This document shows, piece after piece, positions 27,617-38,261 of a DNA stretch of 64,000 nt (its first letter is position 1; each line of letters starts with the position of its first letter). The notes under the pieces are model-generated. The model did not search any database and was not told the origin of the DNA. It saw nothing but the letters and a program-made list of their open reading frames with translations. The DNA comes from Rhodocyclaceae bacterium. Lineage in GTDB: Bacteria > Pseudomonadota > Gammaproteobacteria > Burkholderiales > CAIKXV01. The stretch covers positions 32,953 to 96,952 of the forward strand of contig JADCHX010000015.1 in assembly GCA_020248265.1 (NCBI GenBank), in the 5' to 3' direction. The translations under genes and the position numbers were made by a program.

Positions 27617-28102
27617 ATGGACTCGATCATCATTACGTGGCGCGAGCTGCTGCTGGTACTGGCGGCTGTGCTCGCGGTCTATGTCGCCGAGATGCTCCTG
27701 CTGTTGCGCCGGGGCGGCAATGCGGGCTGGCGCCTCTGGCAGCGTGGCGCCCAGGCCCATGCCCAGGCGCAGGCGTTGGGCGAGCTGCGTGCGCAGATCG
27801 AAGCCCTGCGGCTGGAAGCAGCCCAGATGCGCGCCCGGCTCGACAGACAGGAAGCGCAGGGCATCGTCGGTGGTCTGCCGGGTGGCGACGGCGCTGGCGG
27901 CCGTTTCGCCGCCCTCCACGCGCTGCAGCGGGGAGCATTCCCTCCCCCGGGTGGACCCGAGGCGGCAGATACGCCGTACGGCCACGCAATCGGTATGGCA
28001 CGCGAAGGACGCGCGGTCGCCGAAGTAGCCAGCGACTGCGGCATATCGCGCGGGGAAGCGGAGTTGATCGTCGCGCTTTACCGATCGTCATCGCCGCACT
28101 GA
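27617..28102 (+). CDS. DUF2802 single-pass membrane protein of the flagellar cluster
   Basis: This 161-aa protein has one N-terminal membrane segment (about 8-29), a coiled-coil stretch (about 50-80, rich in Gln, Glu, Ala and Arg), a Gly/Pro-rich linker, and a C-terminal helix-turn-helix-like module (about 120-156). That module, YGHAIGMAREGRAVAEVA-x-CGISRGEAELIVAL, is the DUF2802 signature. DUF2802 proteins recur between fliT and fliK in beta and gamma proteobacteria. Function is unknown; a role in flagellar regulation or assembly at the membrane is possible. It is 83 bp after fliT. Confidence 0.8.
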   Translation: MDSIIITWRELLLVLAAVLAVYVAEMLLLLRRGGNAGWRLWQRGAQAHAQAQALGELRAQIEALRLEAAQMRARLDRQEAQGIVGGLPGGDGAGGRFAALHALQRGAFPPPGGPEAADTPYGHAIGMAREGRAVAEVASDCGISRGEAELIVALYRSSSPH

Positions 28103-28196
28103 TCCTGCGCCGCGAGATGGTGCCGTGGTGCCGCGGGCGCGAGAACGGGCCGTCTCTCCACGACCAGGCTGCCGTGCCGGCTGAGGCGGCCTGAGC

Positions 28197-29438
28197 ATGG
28201 GCCCGATGGATCCACCTATCCGCGTCGGCCCTTTGGCGGCGCCGTCGGCACCGGCGAGTTCCACGCTCGCGTTCGACGCGCGGATCGCGGCGGGTTCACT
28301 CACGGTCGGACAGCAGGTCGGTGCAAGGCTGCTCTCGGACCGGGCCAGCGGGCGCTTTCTCGCGATGATCGACGGCCGGCAGGTAGAGGTGGTGCTGCCG
28401 CCCGGCGCGAAGGCGGGCGATACGCTGCGCCTCACAGTCATCGCGGACCAGCCCCGGCTGGTACTGTCCGGCCAGGGCGAGCGGCGTGCCGGTCCCAGCG
28501 CCGGTACATTCACGGCCGTCGGCTCGCAGGCGGTAGCCACCGCAGCGGCCGGGTCCGAGGCGGCATCCCCATCCGCGGGTGTCGCGTCCGACGTTTCGTT
28601 GAGTGCCGGCGGGCGCGCGCTTGCGCGTCTGGTCGCTGACATCTCGGCGGCGGCCGCCGGCGCGCGTGGCACCGGGACGCATGTCATCGACGATCAGGCT
28701 GCACGGGCGGCACCGCTGGTGGCTCTGCCCGCAGCCGGGCGCTCCGAACTGGCTGGCCAGCTCGCCGGCGCGCTTGCCCGCACGTTCTCCGGCAGCGGTC
28801 TGTTCTACGAGTCGCACCAGGCGCAGTGGGTGGCAGGCGAACGGTCCCTCGACTCGCTGCGCCAGGAGCCGCAGGGAAAGCTGCCGCCGCTGCCCCCGGC
28901 AGCCGCCGGCAGGGATTTGCCAGGCCCGCAGGCTGGCCAGCCGGCAGGCGCAGGTATGGCAGACGCCGGGCGAATGCCGCCAGCCGGGCTGCGCGAGCCT
29001 GCGGCGGCATTCCAGTCATCGGGCGCGTTGCCGCAGGGCGCAGCGAGTCCGCTCGCCGGCGTGGTCGATCCAGCCTCCGCAAGCCTCGTGCAGCAACAGC
29101 TTGCGACGCTCGACGCGGGCAGCGCCGGCTGGATCGGACTCGCGCTGCCTGGCATGCCGGCTCGCATCGCGGTCCAGGAGCGGCCCGGGCCGTCCGGCGA
29201 AGACGAGGAGGCTGGCCGCGAGGCGGCAGGCGACTGGTCGACCACGGTATCGGTGACCCTGCCCCGGCTGGGCGCGATCGACGCGCGGCTGCTGCTGCGC
29301 GGCGACCGCTTGATGCTGTCCGTGGCGGCCGGAGCGGCCACCGGTGCGGACGAGCTGGCGGCGGCACGCCAGCAGCTGCTCGATGCGCTCGCCGCAGCCG
29401 GCCTCAAGGTCGATGCGCTGCAGGTCGAGGGACCATGA
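28197..29438 (+). CDS. fliK: Flagellar hook-length control protein FliK-like
   Basis: This 413-aa protein has a Pro/Ala/Gly-rich, poorly conserved first two thirds and a C-terminal Flg_hook domain (about 315-405). The domain contains VSVTLPRLGAIDARLLLRGD and AAARQQLLDALAAAGLKVDALQV. FliK measures hook length and triggers the FlhB switch to filament export. The N-terminal part resembles the FliK-like proteins that sit next to fhlB rather than the classical FliK next to fliJ, so the genome may have a second FliK. Its stop overlaps the fhlB start (ATGA). Confidence 0.78.
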   Translation: MGPMDPPIRVGPLAAPSAPASSTLAFDARIAAGSLTVGQQVGARLLSDRASGRFLAMIDGRQVEVVLPPGAKAGDTLRLTVIADQPRLVLSGQGERRAGPSAGTFTAVGSQAVATAAAGSEAASPSAGVASDVSLSAGGRALARLVADISAAAAGARGTGTHVIDDQAARAAPLVALPAAGRSELAGQLAGALARTFSGSGLFYESHQAQWVAGERSLDSLRQEPQGKLPPLPPAAAGRDLPGPQAGQPAGAGMADAGRMPPAGLREPAAAFQSSGALPQGAASPLAGVVDPASASLVQQQLATLDAGSAGWIGLALPGMPARIAVQERPGPSGEDEEAGREAAGDWSTTVSVTLPRLGAIDARLLLRGDRLMLSVAAGAATGADELAAARQQLLDALAAAGLKVDALQVEGP

Positions 29439-29818
29439 GCGACTCTGCGCGACCGCGAACGCCGCTCGCCGTCGCGCTCGCCTACCGTACCGGCGATGCC
29501 GCACCGAAGGTAGTGGCGCGCGGCAGCGGGGCGATCGCGGAGACGATCATCGAACGGGCACGCGAGGCGGGCGTCTACGTGCACGAGTCGACGGAACTGG
29601 TCGCGCTCCTGATGAAGGTGGACCTCGACCAGCGCATCCCGGCGCAGCTCTATGTCGCGGTGGCCGAACTGCTCGCCTGGCTCTACCAGATCGAGGCTGG
29701 CGGCGGTAAACCCGGAGCGCTGCCGCCCGAGGGCCTGCCTACTGCACCGCCAGTGCCGACAGCAGGTCCGCCTCCAGCCGCAGTACCGCCCGCTCGTTCG
29801 ACAGGACCAGCCCGCTGA
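29435..29818 (+). CDS. fhlB: FhlB: stand-alone FlhB cytoplasmic-domain homologue
   Basis: This 127-aa protein corresponds to the C-terminal cytoplasmic domain of FlhB. LAVALAYRTGDAAPKVVARGSG, ETIIERAREAGVYVHESTELV and LMKVDLDQRIPAQLYVAVAELLAW align with the type III export switch domain. The autocleavage NPTH motif is absent and replaced by the start of this protein, as expected for FhlB. A Pro/Ala-rich tail of about 35 residues follows. It is coupled to fliK by ATGA. Its last 80 bp overlap the 3' end of glnD on the other strand. Confidence 0.85.
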   Translation: MSDSARPRTPLAVALAYRTGDAAPKVVARGSGAIAETIIERAREAGVYVHESTELVALLMKVDLDQRIPAQLYVAVAELLAWLYQIEAGGGKPGALPPEGLPTAPPVPTAGPPPAAVPPARSTGPAR

Positions 29819-32327
29819 TCAGCAGGGTGTCTTCCGCCCGTTCGCCGAGCGTGTTGATCAGCGCTGTTTGGACGCTGATGTCGTACTCGACCAGCACGCG
29901 TGCGATCGCGTAAAGCAGTCCGGGGCGGTCCCCGGCGACGATCGACAGGACGTGGTGCGTGCCGCGCTCGTCGGGCCGGATCCCGACCTCGGGTGCGATC
30001 GGGAAGTGGCGGAGCTGCCGGCTGAGCCGCCCGCGGATCGGCGGCGGCAGCGGTGCTGGCGAGGTCAGGGCAGCTGCAAGCTCATGTTCGATGAAGGTGA
30101 TCACGTTGCGGTATTCGCGTCCTGCATCCTCCGCGTCGAGCACCGTGAACGAGTCGAGCGCGTACTGATGGCGGGTGGTGTTGATCTTCGCGTCGACGAT
30201 CGAGAAGCCGATGCGTTCGAAGAAGCCGCACATTCGCGCGAACAGCTCTTTCTGCTCGGGTACGTACACAAGCACCTGCACCCCGCCGCCCCCGGGCGCC
30301 GGACGCGCGCGTACCACAGGCTCTGGCGTGGTCACCCGGTTCACCAGCGCGCGCGCATGCCAGGCCACTTCCTGCGGATCATGACGCAGGAAATAGGGTG
30401 TCTCGAGCTTCTCCCACAGCGGGCACTGCGCATCGGGCGGCAGCCCGTAGAGCGCGAGCTTGGCGAGCGCCTCGCGCTGGCGCAGTTGCAGGCTGTTGTC
30501 GGTGTCGATCGCGCCGCCGTCCAGGTAGCGTCGGGTGGCCAGGAAAAGGTCTTCCAGCAGCTTCGCCTTCCAGCCGTTCCATACCTTCGGACTGGTGCCG
30601 CGGACGTCCGCTACGGTGAGGATGTAGAGCGCGACCAGCCGACGCGGATCGCCCACGCGCCGGCCGAAGGCGGCGACCACGTCCGGATCGGAGATATCCT
30701 GCTTCTGTGCGGTCGCCGACATCGCAAGGTGCGCCTGCACCAGCCATGCTACGAGCTCCGTGTCCTCGCGCGATATCGAGTGGCTGCGGCAGAAGCGGCG
30801 CGCGTCCACCACGCCCAGCTCGGAATGGTCGCCCCCGCGGCCCTTGGCGATGTCGTGGAAGATCGCGGCGACATAGAGCAGTTCCGGCTTGTCGAAGTCC
30901 GCGATCAGGCGGCTGCAAAGCGGGTACTCGTGCGCGAATTCGGGAACCGCGAACCGGCGCACGTTGCGCACGACGCGCAGGATGTGCTCGTCGACCGTGT
31001 ACACGTGGAACAGGTCGTGCTGCATCTGGCCGAAGATCCGGCCGAACGCAGGGATGTAGCGCCGCAGGACACCGTACAGGTGCATGCGGCGTACCTCGCG
31101 CACGACGCCGAGCGGTTCGCGCAGCACCTGCATGAACTGGGCACGGTTGACCGGGTCCGCGCGGAAACCACCATCGATGCGGGTGCGGCTGCGCCAGAGC
31201 GCACGCATCGTTTCGGCCTCGATGCCCCTGAGCTCAGGATGCCGCTGCAGCGTGAGGAAGGTCGCGAGGATCGCATGCGGGTCGCGGTCGAACAGGTCGC
31301 GCGAGCGCGCTTCCAGCAGTTCGTTGCGCGCCTGGAACCGCTCGTCGATCGGGACCGGTGGGGAGGACGGCCCCGGGCGCTGGCGGGCGAGCAGGTTCTG
31401 CAGCAGAATCGTGTTGGTCAGCGTGACCGACTTCGCGGTGCGGTAGTACCGCTGCATCAGCTGCTCGCTGGCGCGCCTCGACGCGGTGTCCGCGAAGCCG
31501 TACTGCTCCGCCAGCCGGGTCTGCAGGTCGAACAGCAGGCGATCCTCGCGCCGGCCTGCGATCAGGTGCGTGCGGATGCGCAGGTCGTTCAGCAGGCGCT
31601 CATGGCGCGCGATGAAGGTCGCCTCGGCGGCCGTGATGAGCCCGTTGGCCGCGAGTTCGCGCCAGTCGGAACCGGCGCGGCTGGCGCGGCCGATCCACAG
31701 GATGGTCTGCAGGTCGCGCAACCCGCCAGGGCTCTCCTTTATGCTCGGCTCGAGGTTGTGCGCGCTCTCCTGGTAGCGCGTGTGGCGCTGTTGCTGTTCG
31801 AGCTGCTTGGCCTGGCAGAACAGGACCGGATCGAGGCGGGCGGCGAGCTTTTCTCGGAACGCCGTGGCGCGCCGCCGGGCACCGCACAGCAGGCGGGCCT
31901 CCAGCAGGTTGGTCTGCACCGTCACGTCGCGCGCCGAGATCTCGAGGCACTGTTCGACGGTACGCACGCTGTGGCCGACCTCCAGCCCGATGTCCCAGAG
32001 CATGCCGATCAGCTCTTCGAGCTTCGCCTCGATCTCGGGATTGGCCTCCTCGGAGAGCAGGACGAGCAGATCGACATCCGACCACGGGAACAGTTCGCCC
32101 CTGCCATAGCCGCCGACTGCCAGCAGCGCCGCCGACCTGGGCATCTGTACATGGTGCCAAGTCTCGCGAAGGAGGCCATCGGTCAGCGAAGCCTGCCCGC
32201 GCAGCATGCGCCGGGCCGGGAGTCCTGCGAGGTAGCGTTCGCGCAGCAGTGCGCGCCCGTCGGACAGGCGCTGCCGCAGGCGGGCGGTCAGTTCGGCACG
32301 ATCCACGGGGAGCAGGGCGTCGGGCAC
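29739..32327 (-). CDS. glnD: Bifunctional [protein-PII] uridylyltransferase / uridylyl-removing enzyme GlnD
   Basis: This 862-aa enzyme senses glutamine and modifies PII (GlnB/GlnK). The nucleotidyltransferase motif GGYGRGELFPWSDVD lies at 72-86. A GlnD-specific helical domain and an HD hydrolase domain with His491-Asp492 (HDIAKGRGGDHSELG) follow. Two ACT domains sit at the C terminus (about 690-860, with VAGDRPGLLYAIARVLVEYD in the second). Length matches the family. It starts 4 bp after map on the same strand and is presumably cotranscribed. Its 3' end overlaps fhlB by 80 bp in a convergent arrangement. Confidence 0.97.
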   Translation of the reverse strand: MPDALLPVDRAELTARLRQRLSDGRALLRERYLAGLPARRMLRGQASLTDGLLRETWHHVQMPRSAALLAVGGYGRGELFPWSDVDLLVLLSEEANPEIEAKLEELIGMLWDIGLEVGHSVRTVEQCLEISARDVTVQTNLLEARLLCGARRRATAFREKLAARLDPVLFCQAKQLEQQQRHTRYQESAHNLEPSIKESPGGLRDLQTILWIGRASRAGSDWRELAANGLITAAEATFIARHERLLNDLRIRTHLIAGRREDRLLFDLQTRLAEQYGFADTASRRASEQLMQRYYRTAKSVTLTNTILLQNLLARQRPGPSSPPVPIDERFQARNELLEARSRDLFDRDPHAILATFLTLQRHPELRGIEAETMRALWRSRTRIDGGFRADPVNRAQFMQVLREPLGVVREVRRMHLYGVLRRYIPAFGRIFGQMQHDLFHVYTVDEHILRVVRNVRRFAVPEFAHEYPLCSRLIADFDKPELLYVAAIFHDIAKGRGGDHSELGVVDARRFCRSHSISREDTELVAWLVQAHLAMSATAQKQDISDPDVVAAFGRRVGDPRRLVALYILTVADVRGTSPKVWNGWKAKLLEDLFLATRRYLDGGAIDTDNSLQLRQREALAKLALYGLPPDAQCPLWEKLETPYFLRHDPQEVAWHARALVNRVTTPEPVVRARPAPGGGGVQVLVYVPEQKELFARMCGFFERIGFSIVDAKINTTRHQYALDSFTVLDAEDAGREYRNVITFIEHELAAALTSPAPLPPPIRGRLSRQLRHFPIAPEVGIRPDERGTHHVLSIVAGDRPGLLYAIARVLVEYDISVQTALINTLGERAEDTLLISGLVLSNERAVLRLEADLLSALAVQ

Positions 32328-32331
32328 TCTG

Positions 32332-33147
32332 TCAGGCGGGCGGCGGCGGGGAGCCCGCGGAGACGGTCAGTACTTCGAAGCCGCTGGCGGTGACCAGGAC
32401 CGTGTGTTCCCACTGCGCGGACAGGCTGTGGTCCTTGGTCACGATCGTCCAGCCATCGGGCAACTGGCGGATCGCCGCCTTGCCGGCATTGATCATCGGC
32501 TCGATCGTGAACGTCATGCCTGCTTCCAGGCGCACGCCCGTCCCCGGGCGGCCATAGTGGACGACCTGGGGCTCTTCATGGAAGCGGCGGCCGATGCCGT
32601 GGCCGCAGAACTCGCGCACGACACTGAAGCCATTGCCTTCGGCGAGCGTCTGGATCGCGTGCCCGATATCGCCGAGGGTAGCGCCCGGGCGAACCTGGCG
32701 GATGCCGGCCCACATGCAGGAATAGGTGAGTTCGCAAAGCCGCCGCGCCTGGATCGACGGTTCGCCGACATGGAACATCCGGCTGGTGTCGCCGTGGAAG
32801 CCGTCCTTGATGACCGTGATGTCGATGTTGATGATGTCGCCGCCGCGCAGCTTCTTGTCGCCCGGGATGCCGTGGCAGACGACGTGGTTGACCGACGTGC
32901 AGACCGACTTCGGGTAGGGCGCGTAGCCTGACGGTGCATAGTTGAGCGGTGCCGGGACCGCCCGCTGCACGCCGGTGATGTAGTCGTGGCACAGCCGGTC
33001 GAGTTCATCGGTGGTCGCGCCGGGCTGCACATGGGGGCCGATGAAATCGAGCACCTCGGAGGCGAGCCGGCCGGCCACGCGCATCAGGGCGATCTCTTCG
33101 GGGGTCTTGAGGTTGATGGCGGACTGGCGCGGGGGTGGCTGCAGCAT
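32332..33147 (-). CDS. map: Methionine aminopeptidase, type I
   Basis: This 271-aa enzyme removes the initiator Met from nascent proteins. The dinuclear metal ligands are visible as Asp109, Asp120, His183, Glu216 and the Glu of the final AQWEHTV segment (about 247). Substrate His92 lies in CHGIPG. Spacing between ligands matches E. coli MetAP. The start at 33147 ([19 protein letters not shown]) was preferred over upstream ATGs because it gives the usual N terminus. It is divergent from rpsB, the conserved map/rpsB arrangement, and continues into glnD. Confidence 0.96.
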   Translation of the reverse strand: MLQPPPRQSAINLKTPEEIALMRVAGRLASEVLDFIGPHVQPGATTDELDRLCHDYITGVQRAVPAPLNYAPSGYAPYPKSVCTSVNHVVCHGIPGDKKLRGGDIINIDITVIKDGFHGDTSRMFHVGEPSIQARRLCELTYSCMWAGIRQVRPGATLGDIGHAIQTLAEGNGFSVVREFCGHGIGRRFHEEPQVVHYGRPGTGVRLEAGMTFTIEPMINAGKAAIRQLPDGWTIVTKDHSLSAQWEHTVLVTASGFEVLTVSAGSPPPPA

Positions 33148-33458
33148 CGGACTGTTCCAGAGTTTCGAGGGCGGATTATGAGGCATCCGCGCCGTCGCCG
33201 CCGGACGCATGTCGTGAGCGATGGATCGCAACCGTCTCGCCGTGTTACTCTCGGGGGTTAGCCGTTTCGCCAGCGGCCATGTCGGCCGGCTTGCGGTTTC
33301 GTCTGAATTTCCCGTTTCACAAGATTCACCATTTCACACACGCACCGATACACAGGGTGTCCGCCGTTCCGGGCGGTGTCCGGCACGAAAGTGCCGGCAG
33401 TCCCGGAGCAGCGGAGGCAGTTGCGGAGCGTGGCGGACCAACCCTAGGGAGTTTCTCG
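33148..33458. promoter_or_regulatory. Divergent map/rpsB intergenic region with leader hairpins
   Basis: This is 311 bp without a gene. On the map side a CATAAT -10-like box (33180 to 33175 on the minus strand) lies about 28 bases before the start, without a good -35. On the rpsB side the leader holds two adjacent hairpins: CCGCC/GGCGG at 33361-33376, and a 7-bp stem CCGGCAC/GTGCCGG with a GAAA tetraloop at 33380-33397. The AGGGAG ribosome site lies at 33446-33451. The hairpins could be an S2 autoregulatory leader as known in other proteobacteria; this is inference. Confidence 0.45.
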
Positions 33459-34205
33459 ATGTCAGTCACCATGCGCACCATGCTGGAAGCCGGGGTCCAC
33501 TTCGGCCACCAGACCCGTTACTGGAATCCCAAGATGGCACCTTACATCTTCGGGCACCGTAACAAGATTCACATCATCAACCTCGAGAAATCGATCGTCA
33601 TGTACGACGAGGCGATGAAGTTCGTGCGCAAACTCGCCGCGAACAAGGGCAACATCCTCTTCGTCGGCACCAAGCGCCAGGCGCGCGAGATCGTCCGCGA
33701 GGAAGCTACCCGGGCCGGTGCGTCCTTCGTCGACCACCGCTGGCTGGGCGGCATGCTGACCAACTTCAAGACGGTCAAGGGCTCGATCAAGCGCCTGAAG
33801 GATCTCGAGGCCATGGTCGCCGAAGGCAACGCCGAGAAACTGTCCAAGAAGGAAGCGCTGACGTTCCAGCGCGACCTCGAGAAACTCGAGCGCTCCCTCG
33901 GCGGCATCAAGGACATGACGTCGCTGCCCGACGCGATCTTCATCATCGACGTGGGTTACCACAAGATCGCCGTGCAGGAAGCCAAGGTTCTGGGCATCCC
34001 GGTGATTGCGATCGTCGACAGCAACAATTCGCCGGAAGGCGTGCATTACGTGATTCCCGGCAACGACGATTCCAGCCGCGCGGTGCGCCTCTATGCTCGT
34101 GGCGTGGCCGATGCGATTCTCGAGGGGCGCAGCCAGTCGATCCAGGAAATCGTCGGCGACGAGTTCGTCGAGGTCGAGGCAGGCGAGGAATCCGTCCAGG
34201 CCTGA
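33459..34205 (+). CDS. rpsB: 30S ribosomal protein S2
   Basis: This 248-aa S2 protein starts [25 protein letters not shown], the typical N terminus, and contains [28 protein letters not shown] and [21 protein letters not shown]2 binds 16S rRNA at the platform of the small subunit and recruits S1. ATG 33459 with AGGGAG 7 bases upstream sets the start. A structured leader precedes it and tsf follows after 139 bp, the universal rpsB-tsf order. Confidence 0.98.
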   Translation: MSVTMRTMLEAGVHFGHQTRYWNPKMAPYIFGHRNKIHIINLEKSIVMYDEAMKFVRKLAANKGNILFVGTKRQAREIVREEATRAGASFVDHRWLGGMLTNFKTVKGSIKRLKDLEAMVAEGNAEKLSKKEALTFQRDLEKLERSLGGIKDMTSLPDAIFIIDVGYHKIAVQEAKVLGIPVIAIVDSNNSPEGVHYVIPGNDDSSRAVRLYARGVADAILEGRSQSIQEIVGDEFVEVEAGEESVQA

Positions 34206-34251
34206 TTGCCTGCGGCGGGTCTGGAAAGGGCGGGGCCCCGTGTCCCGCAAG

Positions 34252-34280
34252 CCCCGGCAGCGGCCTGGTCGCTGCAGGGG
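34252..34280 (+). other. Hairpin in the rpsB-tsf intergenic region
   Basis: CCCC-G-GCAGCG (34252-34262) can pair with CGCTGC-A-GGGG (34270-34280) around a 7-base loop, giving ten base pairs interrupted by one G/A mismatch. No T run follows. It may act as an attenuator or RNase processing site that sets the S2:EF-Ts ratio, as is known between these genes in E. coli. Confidence 0.45.
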
Positions 34281-34344
34281 TCAACCGATCGATTCGAAGT
34301 CCGGGTGTGCCGTGTGGCACGCCCCTGAAAGGAAGGATACGTCC

Positions 34345-35226
34345 ATGGCCGAGATCACCGCTGGCATGGTAAAGGACCTGCGCGAGAAGACCGACGCGCC
34401 GATGATGGAATGCAAGAAAGCGCTGACCGAGGCTGCTGGAGACATGGCGCGCGCGGAAGAGATCCTGCGCGTGAAGCTCGGCAACAAGGCGACGAAGGCC
34501 GCGGGCCGGATCGCTGCCGAAGGGGTCGTCGGGGTGCACGTTTCGGGCGATGGCAAGCTGGCCGCGATCATCGAAATCAACTGCGAGACAGATTTCGTTG
34601 CGAAGAACGACGACTTCCTCGGGTTCGCACGCGACTGCGCCGCGCTGGTGGCGGAGAGGGCTCCGGCCGACGTCGCCGCGCTGTCGCAACTGCCGCTGCG
34701 CAGCGCGACGGTCGAGTCGACGCGCACGGAACTGGTTGGCCGTATCGGCGAGAATCTCTCGTTGCGCCGCTTCGTGCGCATCGAGGCACAGGGGCGTATT
34801 GCGACGTACATCCACGGCGGGTCGAAGATCGGCGTGGTGGTCGATGTCGTCGGTGGCGACGAAACCCTGGCGAAGGACATCGCGATGCACATCGCCGCGA
34901 CCAAGCCGGTGTCGCTGGGCCGAGATGAAGTGCCGGCCGAACTGATCGAGCGCGAGCGGTCGATCGCTGCGCAGAAGGCCGCCGAGTCCGGCAAGCCTGC
35001 CGAGATCGTCGCCAAGATGGTCGAAGGCTCGGTGCAGAAATTCCTGAAGGAAGTGACCCTGCTCGGCCAGCCGTTCGTGAAGGACGACAAGCAGACGATC
35101 GAACAGCTGCTGAAGTCGAAAGGTGCCACCGTGAAGCGCTTCGTGCTGTTCCTCGTGGGCGAAGGCATCGAAAAGAAGCAGGTCGATTTCGCTGCCGAAG
35201 TGGCGGCTGCGGCGAAGGGAGTCTGA
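34345..35226 (+). CDS. tsf: Translation elongation factor Ts
   Basis: This 293-aa EF-Ts exchanges GDP for GTP on EF-Tu. The N-terminal UBA-like module (about 1-55) contains [19 protein letters not shown]. The TDFVAKN motif ([11 protein letters not shown] near 80-90) and the C-terminal core with [20 protein letters not shown] are present. Start ATG 34345 has GGAAGGA upstream. The frame is open earlier, but this is the conserved N terminus. pyrH begins 6 bp after the stop. Confidence 0.98.
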   Translation: MAEITAGMVKDLREKTDAPMMECKKALTEAAGDMARAEEILRVKLGNKATKAAGRIAAEGVVGVHVSGDGKLAAIIEINCETDFVAKNDDFLGFARDCAALVAERAPADVAALSQLPLRSATVESTRTELVGRIGENLSLRRFVRIEAQGRIATYIHGGSKIGVVVDVVGGDETLAKDIAMHIAATKPVSLGRDEVPAELIERERSIAAQKAAESGKPAEIVAKMVEGSVQKFLKEVTLLGQPFVKDDKQTIEQLLKSKGATVKRFVLFLVGEGIEKKQVDFAAEVAAAAKGV

Positions 35227-36000
<774 letters not shown>

Positions 36001-36017
36001 TCAGTGCGGAGCAGCCG

Positions 36018-36575
36018 ATGATTGCAGAGGTCAAGAAGAACGCCGAACAGAAGATGGTCAAGAGCGTCGAAGCGCTCAAGGCCAACCTGGCGAAGGTGCG
36101 TACCGGGCGTGCGCATCCCGGCATCCTCGACCATATCCAGGTCGACTACTATGGCTCGCCGACGCCGATCACGCAGGTGGCCAACATCACCCTGATCGAC
36201 GCCCGCACGATCGGGGTCACGCCCTGGGAGAAGAAGATGGCCAGCACGATCGAGAAGGCTATCCGCGACTCCGACCTCGGGCTGAATCCGTCGACCACCG
36301 GCGAGCTGGTGCGCGTGCCGATGCCGTCGCTGACGGAAGAGCGTCGCCGTGACCTGATCAAGGTGGTGCGCGGCGAGGGCGAGGATGCGAAGGTTGCAGT
36401 GCGCAACATCCGGCGCGATGCGAATGCGGAACTCAAGGCGCTCCTGAAGGACAAGAAGGTCGCCGAGGACGACGAGCGACGCGCCCAGGATGACGTGCAG
36501 AAGCTGACCGACCGGTTCATCTCTGAAATCGACAAGGCGCTCCAGGTCAAGGAAGCCGAACTGCTGGCGGTCTGA
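36018..36575 (+). CDS. frr: Ribosome recycling factor
   Basis: This 185-aa RRF has exactly the usual length. Its segments [21 protein letters not shown], the [19 protein letters not shown] domain II, and [19 protein letters not shown] match the family. Together with EF-G it splits post-termination ribosomes. It lies between pyrH and uppS, with 4 bp to the next start. Confidence 0.97.
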   Translation: MIAEVKKNAEQKMVKSVEALKANLAKVRTGRAHPGILDHIQVDYYGSPTPITQVANITLIDARTIGVTPWEKKMASTIEKAIRDSDLGLNPSTTGELVRVPMPSLTEERRRDLIKVVRGEGEDAKVAVRNIRRDANAELKALLKDKKVAEDDERRAQDDVQKLTDRFISEIDKALQVKEAELLAV

Positions 36576-36579
36576 AGCC

Positions 36580-37431
36580 ATGTTCCGCCGGCAGGAGCCG
36601 ATCGCACCCGGGTTTCCCCCGGGGGACGTGCCGCGCCATGTCGCAATCATCATGGACGGCAACGGTCGCTGGGCGCGTCAGCGGATGCTGCCGCGTGTGG
36701 CAGGTCATCGTCGTGGCGTGAATGCCGTTCGGGCGACGGTGCAGGCGTGCGGCGAACTCGGGATAGAACACCTGACGCTGTTCGCTTTCAGCAGCGAGAA
36801 CTGGCAGCGGCCGCCGGATGAAGTGTCGGCGCTGATGGAATTGTTCGCGACGGCGATCGAGCATGAGGTGTCCCGCCTGCACGAGCACGGCGTACGGTTC
36901 CGGGTGGTGGGTGACCGGGCGCGCTTCGAGCCCGGCCTGCAGAAGCTCATCGAGGATGCCGAGGCCACCACCCGCGACAATGCCCGCATGACGCTGACGA
37001 TCGCGGCCAACTACGGCGGACGTTGGGACATCACTCAGGCGGTCAATCGCGCGCTGGCCGCGCGGGCGGCGTGCGGTCAGGGCGGTGCCGTCGCCTCGTT
37101 GCGCGAAGCCGAAATCGCCACGCACCTCGCGCTTGCACATGCGCCCGAACCCGACCTGTTCATTCGTACCGGCGGCGAGACCCGTATCAGCAACTTCCTG
37201 CTTTGGCAGCTCGCCTATACCGAGTTGTGGTTTACCGAGACGCTCTGGCCCGATTTCGGCTCGACCGACATGCAGGCTGCGGTCGAGGCCTTTCGCAATC
37301 GCGAGCGGCGTTTCGGCCGTACCAGCGACCAGGTTCGGCGCGAAGCCGGTCAAGCGTGTGCGGCCGAGGCGCTCGCGCAGCCGGGTCCGGACGAGGGGGC
37401 AGGGTTGCCCAGGGTCGCCGGCGCGCGGTGA
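36580..37431 (+). CDS. uppS: Undecaprenyl (polyprenyl) diphosphate synthase
   Basis: This 283-aa cis-prenyltransferase makes the C55 lipid carrier precursor for peptidoglycan and glycans. [16 protein letters not shown] contains catalytic Asp26. [27 protein letters not shown] and LWPDF are the other signatures. About 30 residues at the C terminus (Glu/Pro/Gly-rich) exceed the normal 250-255 aa. It precedes cdsA and dxr, so isoprenoid and phospholipid steps are clustered. Confidence 0.96.
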   Translation: MFRRQEPIAPGFPPGDVPRHVAIIMDGNGRWARQRMLPRVAGHRRGVNAVRATVQACGELGIEHLTLFAFSSENWQRPPDEVSALMELFATAIEHEVSRLHEHGVRFRVVGDRARFEPGLQKLIEDAEATTRDNARMTLTIAANYGGRWDITQAVNRALAARAACGQGGAVASLREAEIATHLALAHAPEPDLFIRTGGETRISNFLLWQLAYTELWFTETLWPDFGSTDMQAAVEAFRNRERRFGRTSDQVRREAGQACAAEALAQPGPDEGAGLPRVAGAR

Positions 37432-37465
37432 TCGCCCGCGCATTCGTGCAGGGGCTCGGCTGAGC

Positions 37466-38257
37466 ATGCTTGGTCAGCGGATAGCGACAGCCGTCGTTCT
37501 CATCGCTTTGTGCGTGGCGGGGCTCTGGTTCGTGCCGCACTGGGCGTGGATGCTGGGCGTCGCGTCATTCTTCACGGTCGGCGCGTACGAGTGGGCAAGA
37601 CTCACCGGACTCGGCAGGACGGCCACGGCTGCTTTCTGTGCCGCAGTGGCGCTCTCGATCGCCGCGCCGCTCGCCGGCATGCCGTTGGCATGGGTGGCAG
37701 CCGGGTGGGCGCTGGCGGGCATCGCATGGGCGATGCTGATGCCGGCCTTCCTTGCCCGCGCGGCGGCGGTGCGCAAGGCCTCCATCCCGGTCGGCTGGCT
37801 GGTGCTGGCGCCGGCGGGCGCGGCCCTTGCATGGCTCGGCCAGTGGCCCTGGCAACTGCTGTCGCTTCTGTGCATCGTATGGTTTGCCGACACCGGCGCG
37901 TACTTTGCCGGCCGGTCTTTCGGCCGCCACAAGCTGGCTCCGTCCATCAGCCCGGGCAAGACGTGGGAAGGGGTTGCCGGCGGAGCGGCGTGCGTGGCGC
38001 TCTACGTGTTCGTGCTGCAGTCATGGGGCGACGCGGTCGCGGGGCCGCTGGCCGGCGCCCCGGGCTGGGCACTCGCCGTGACGCTCACCGCGCTGAGCGT
38101 GCTGGGCGACCTTTTCGAATCGCTGGTGAAGCGCCAGGCCGGCGCGAAGGACAGCGGGACGCTGCTGCCCGGCCATGGCGGTGTGCTCGACCGTATCGAC
38201 GGGCTGACGTCGACGCTTCCGGTGGCTGCCCTCGCGATCTACCTTTCCGCCGGATGA
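37466..38257 (+). CDS. cdsA: Phosphatidate cytidylyltransferase
   Basis: This 263-aa polytopic membrane enzyme has about eight hydrophobic segments. It makes CDP-diacylglycerol, the precursor of all phospholipids. The CdsA signature lies near the C terminus: [20 protein letters not shown] followed by [15 protein letters not shown], with SPGKTWEG before it. ATG 37466 was chosen because it gives the [13 protein letters not shown] terminus. dxr starts 4 bp after its stop. Confidence 0.95.
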   Translation: MLGQRIATAVVLIALCVAGLWFVPHWAWMLGVASFFTVGAYEWARLTGLGRTATAAFCAAVALSIAAPLAGMPLAWVAAGWALAGIAWAMLMPAFLARAAAVRKASIPVGWLVLAPAGAALAWLGQWPWQLLSLLCIVWFADTGAYFAGRSFGRHKLAPSISPGKTWEGVAGGAACVALYVFVLQSWGDAVAGPLAGAPGWALAVTLTALSVLGDLFESLVKRQAGAKDSGTLLPGHGGVLDRIDGLTSTLPVAALAIYLSAG

Positions 38258-38261
38258 CCCA

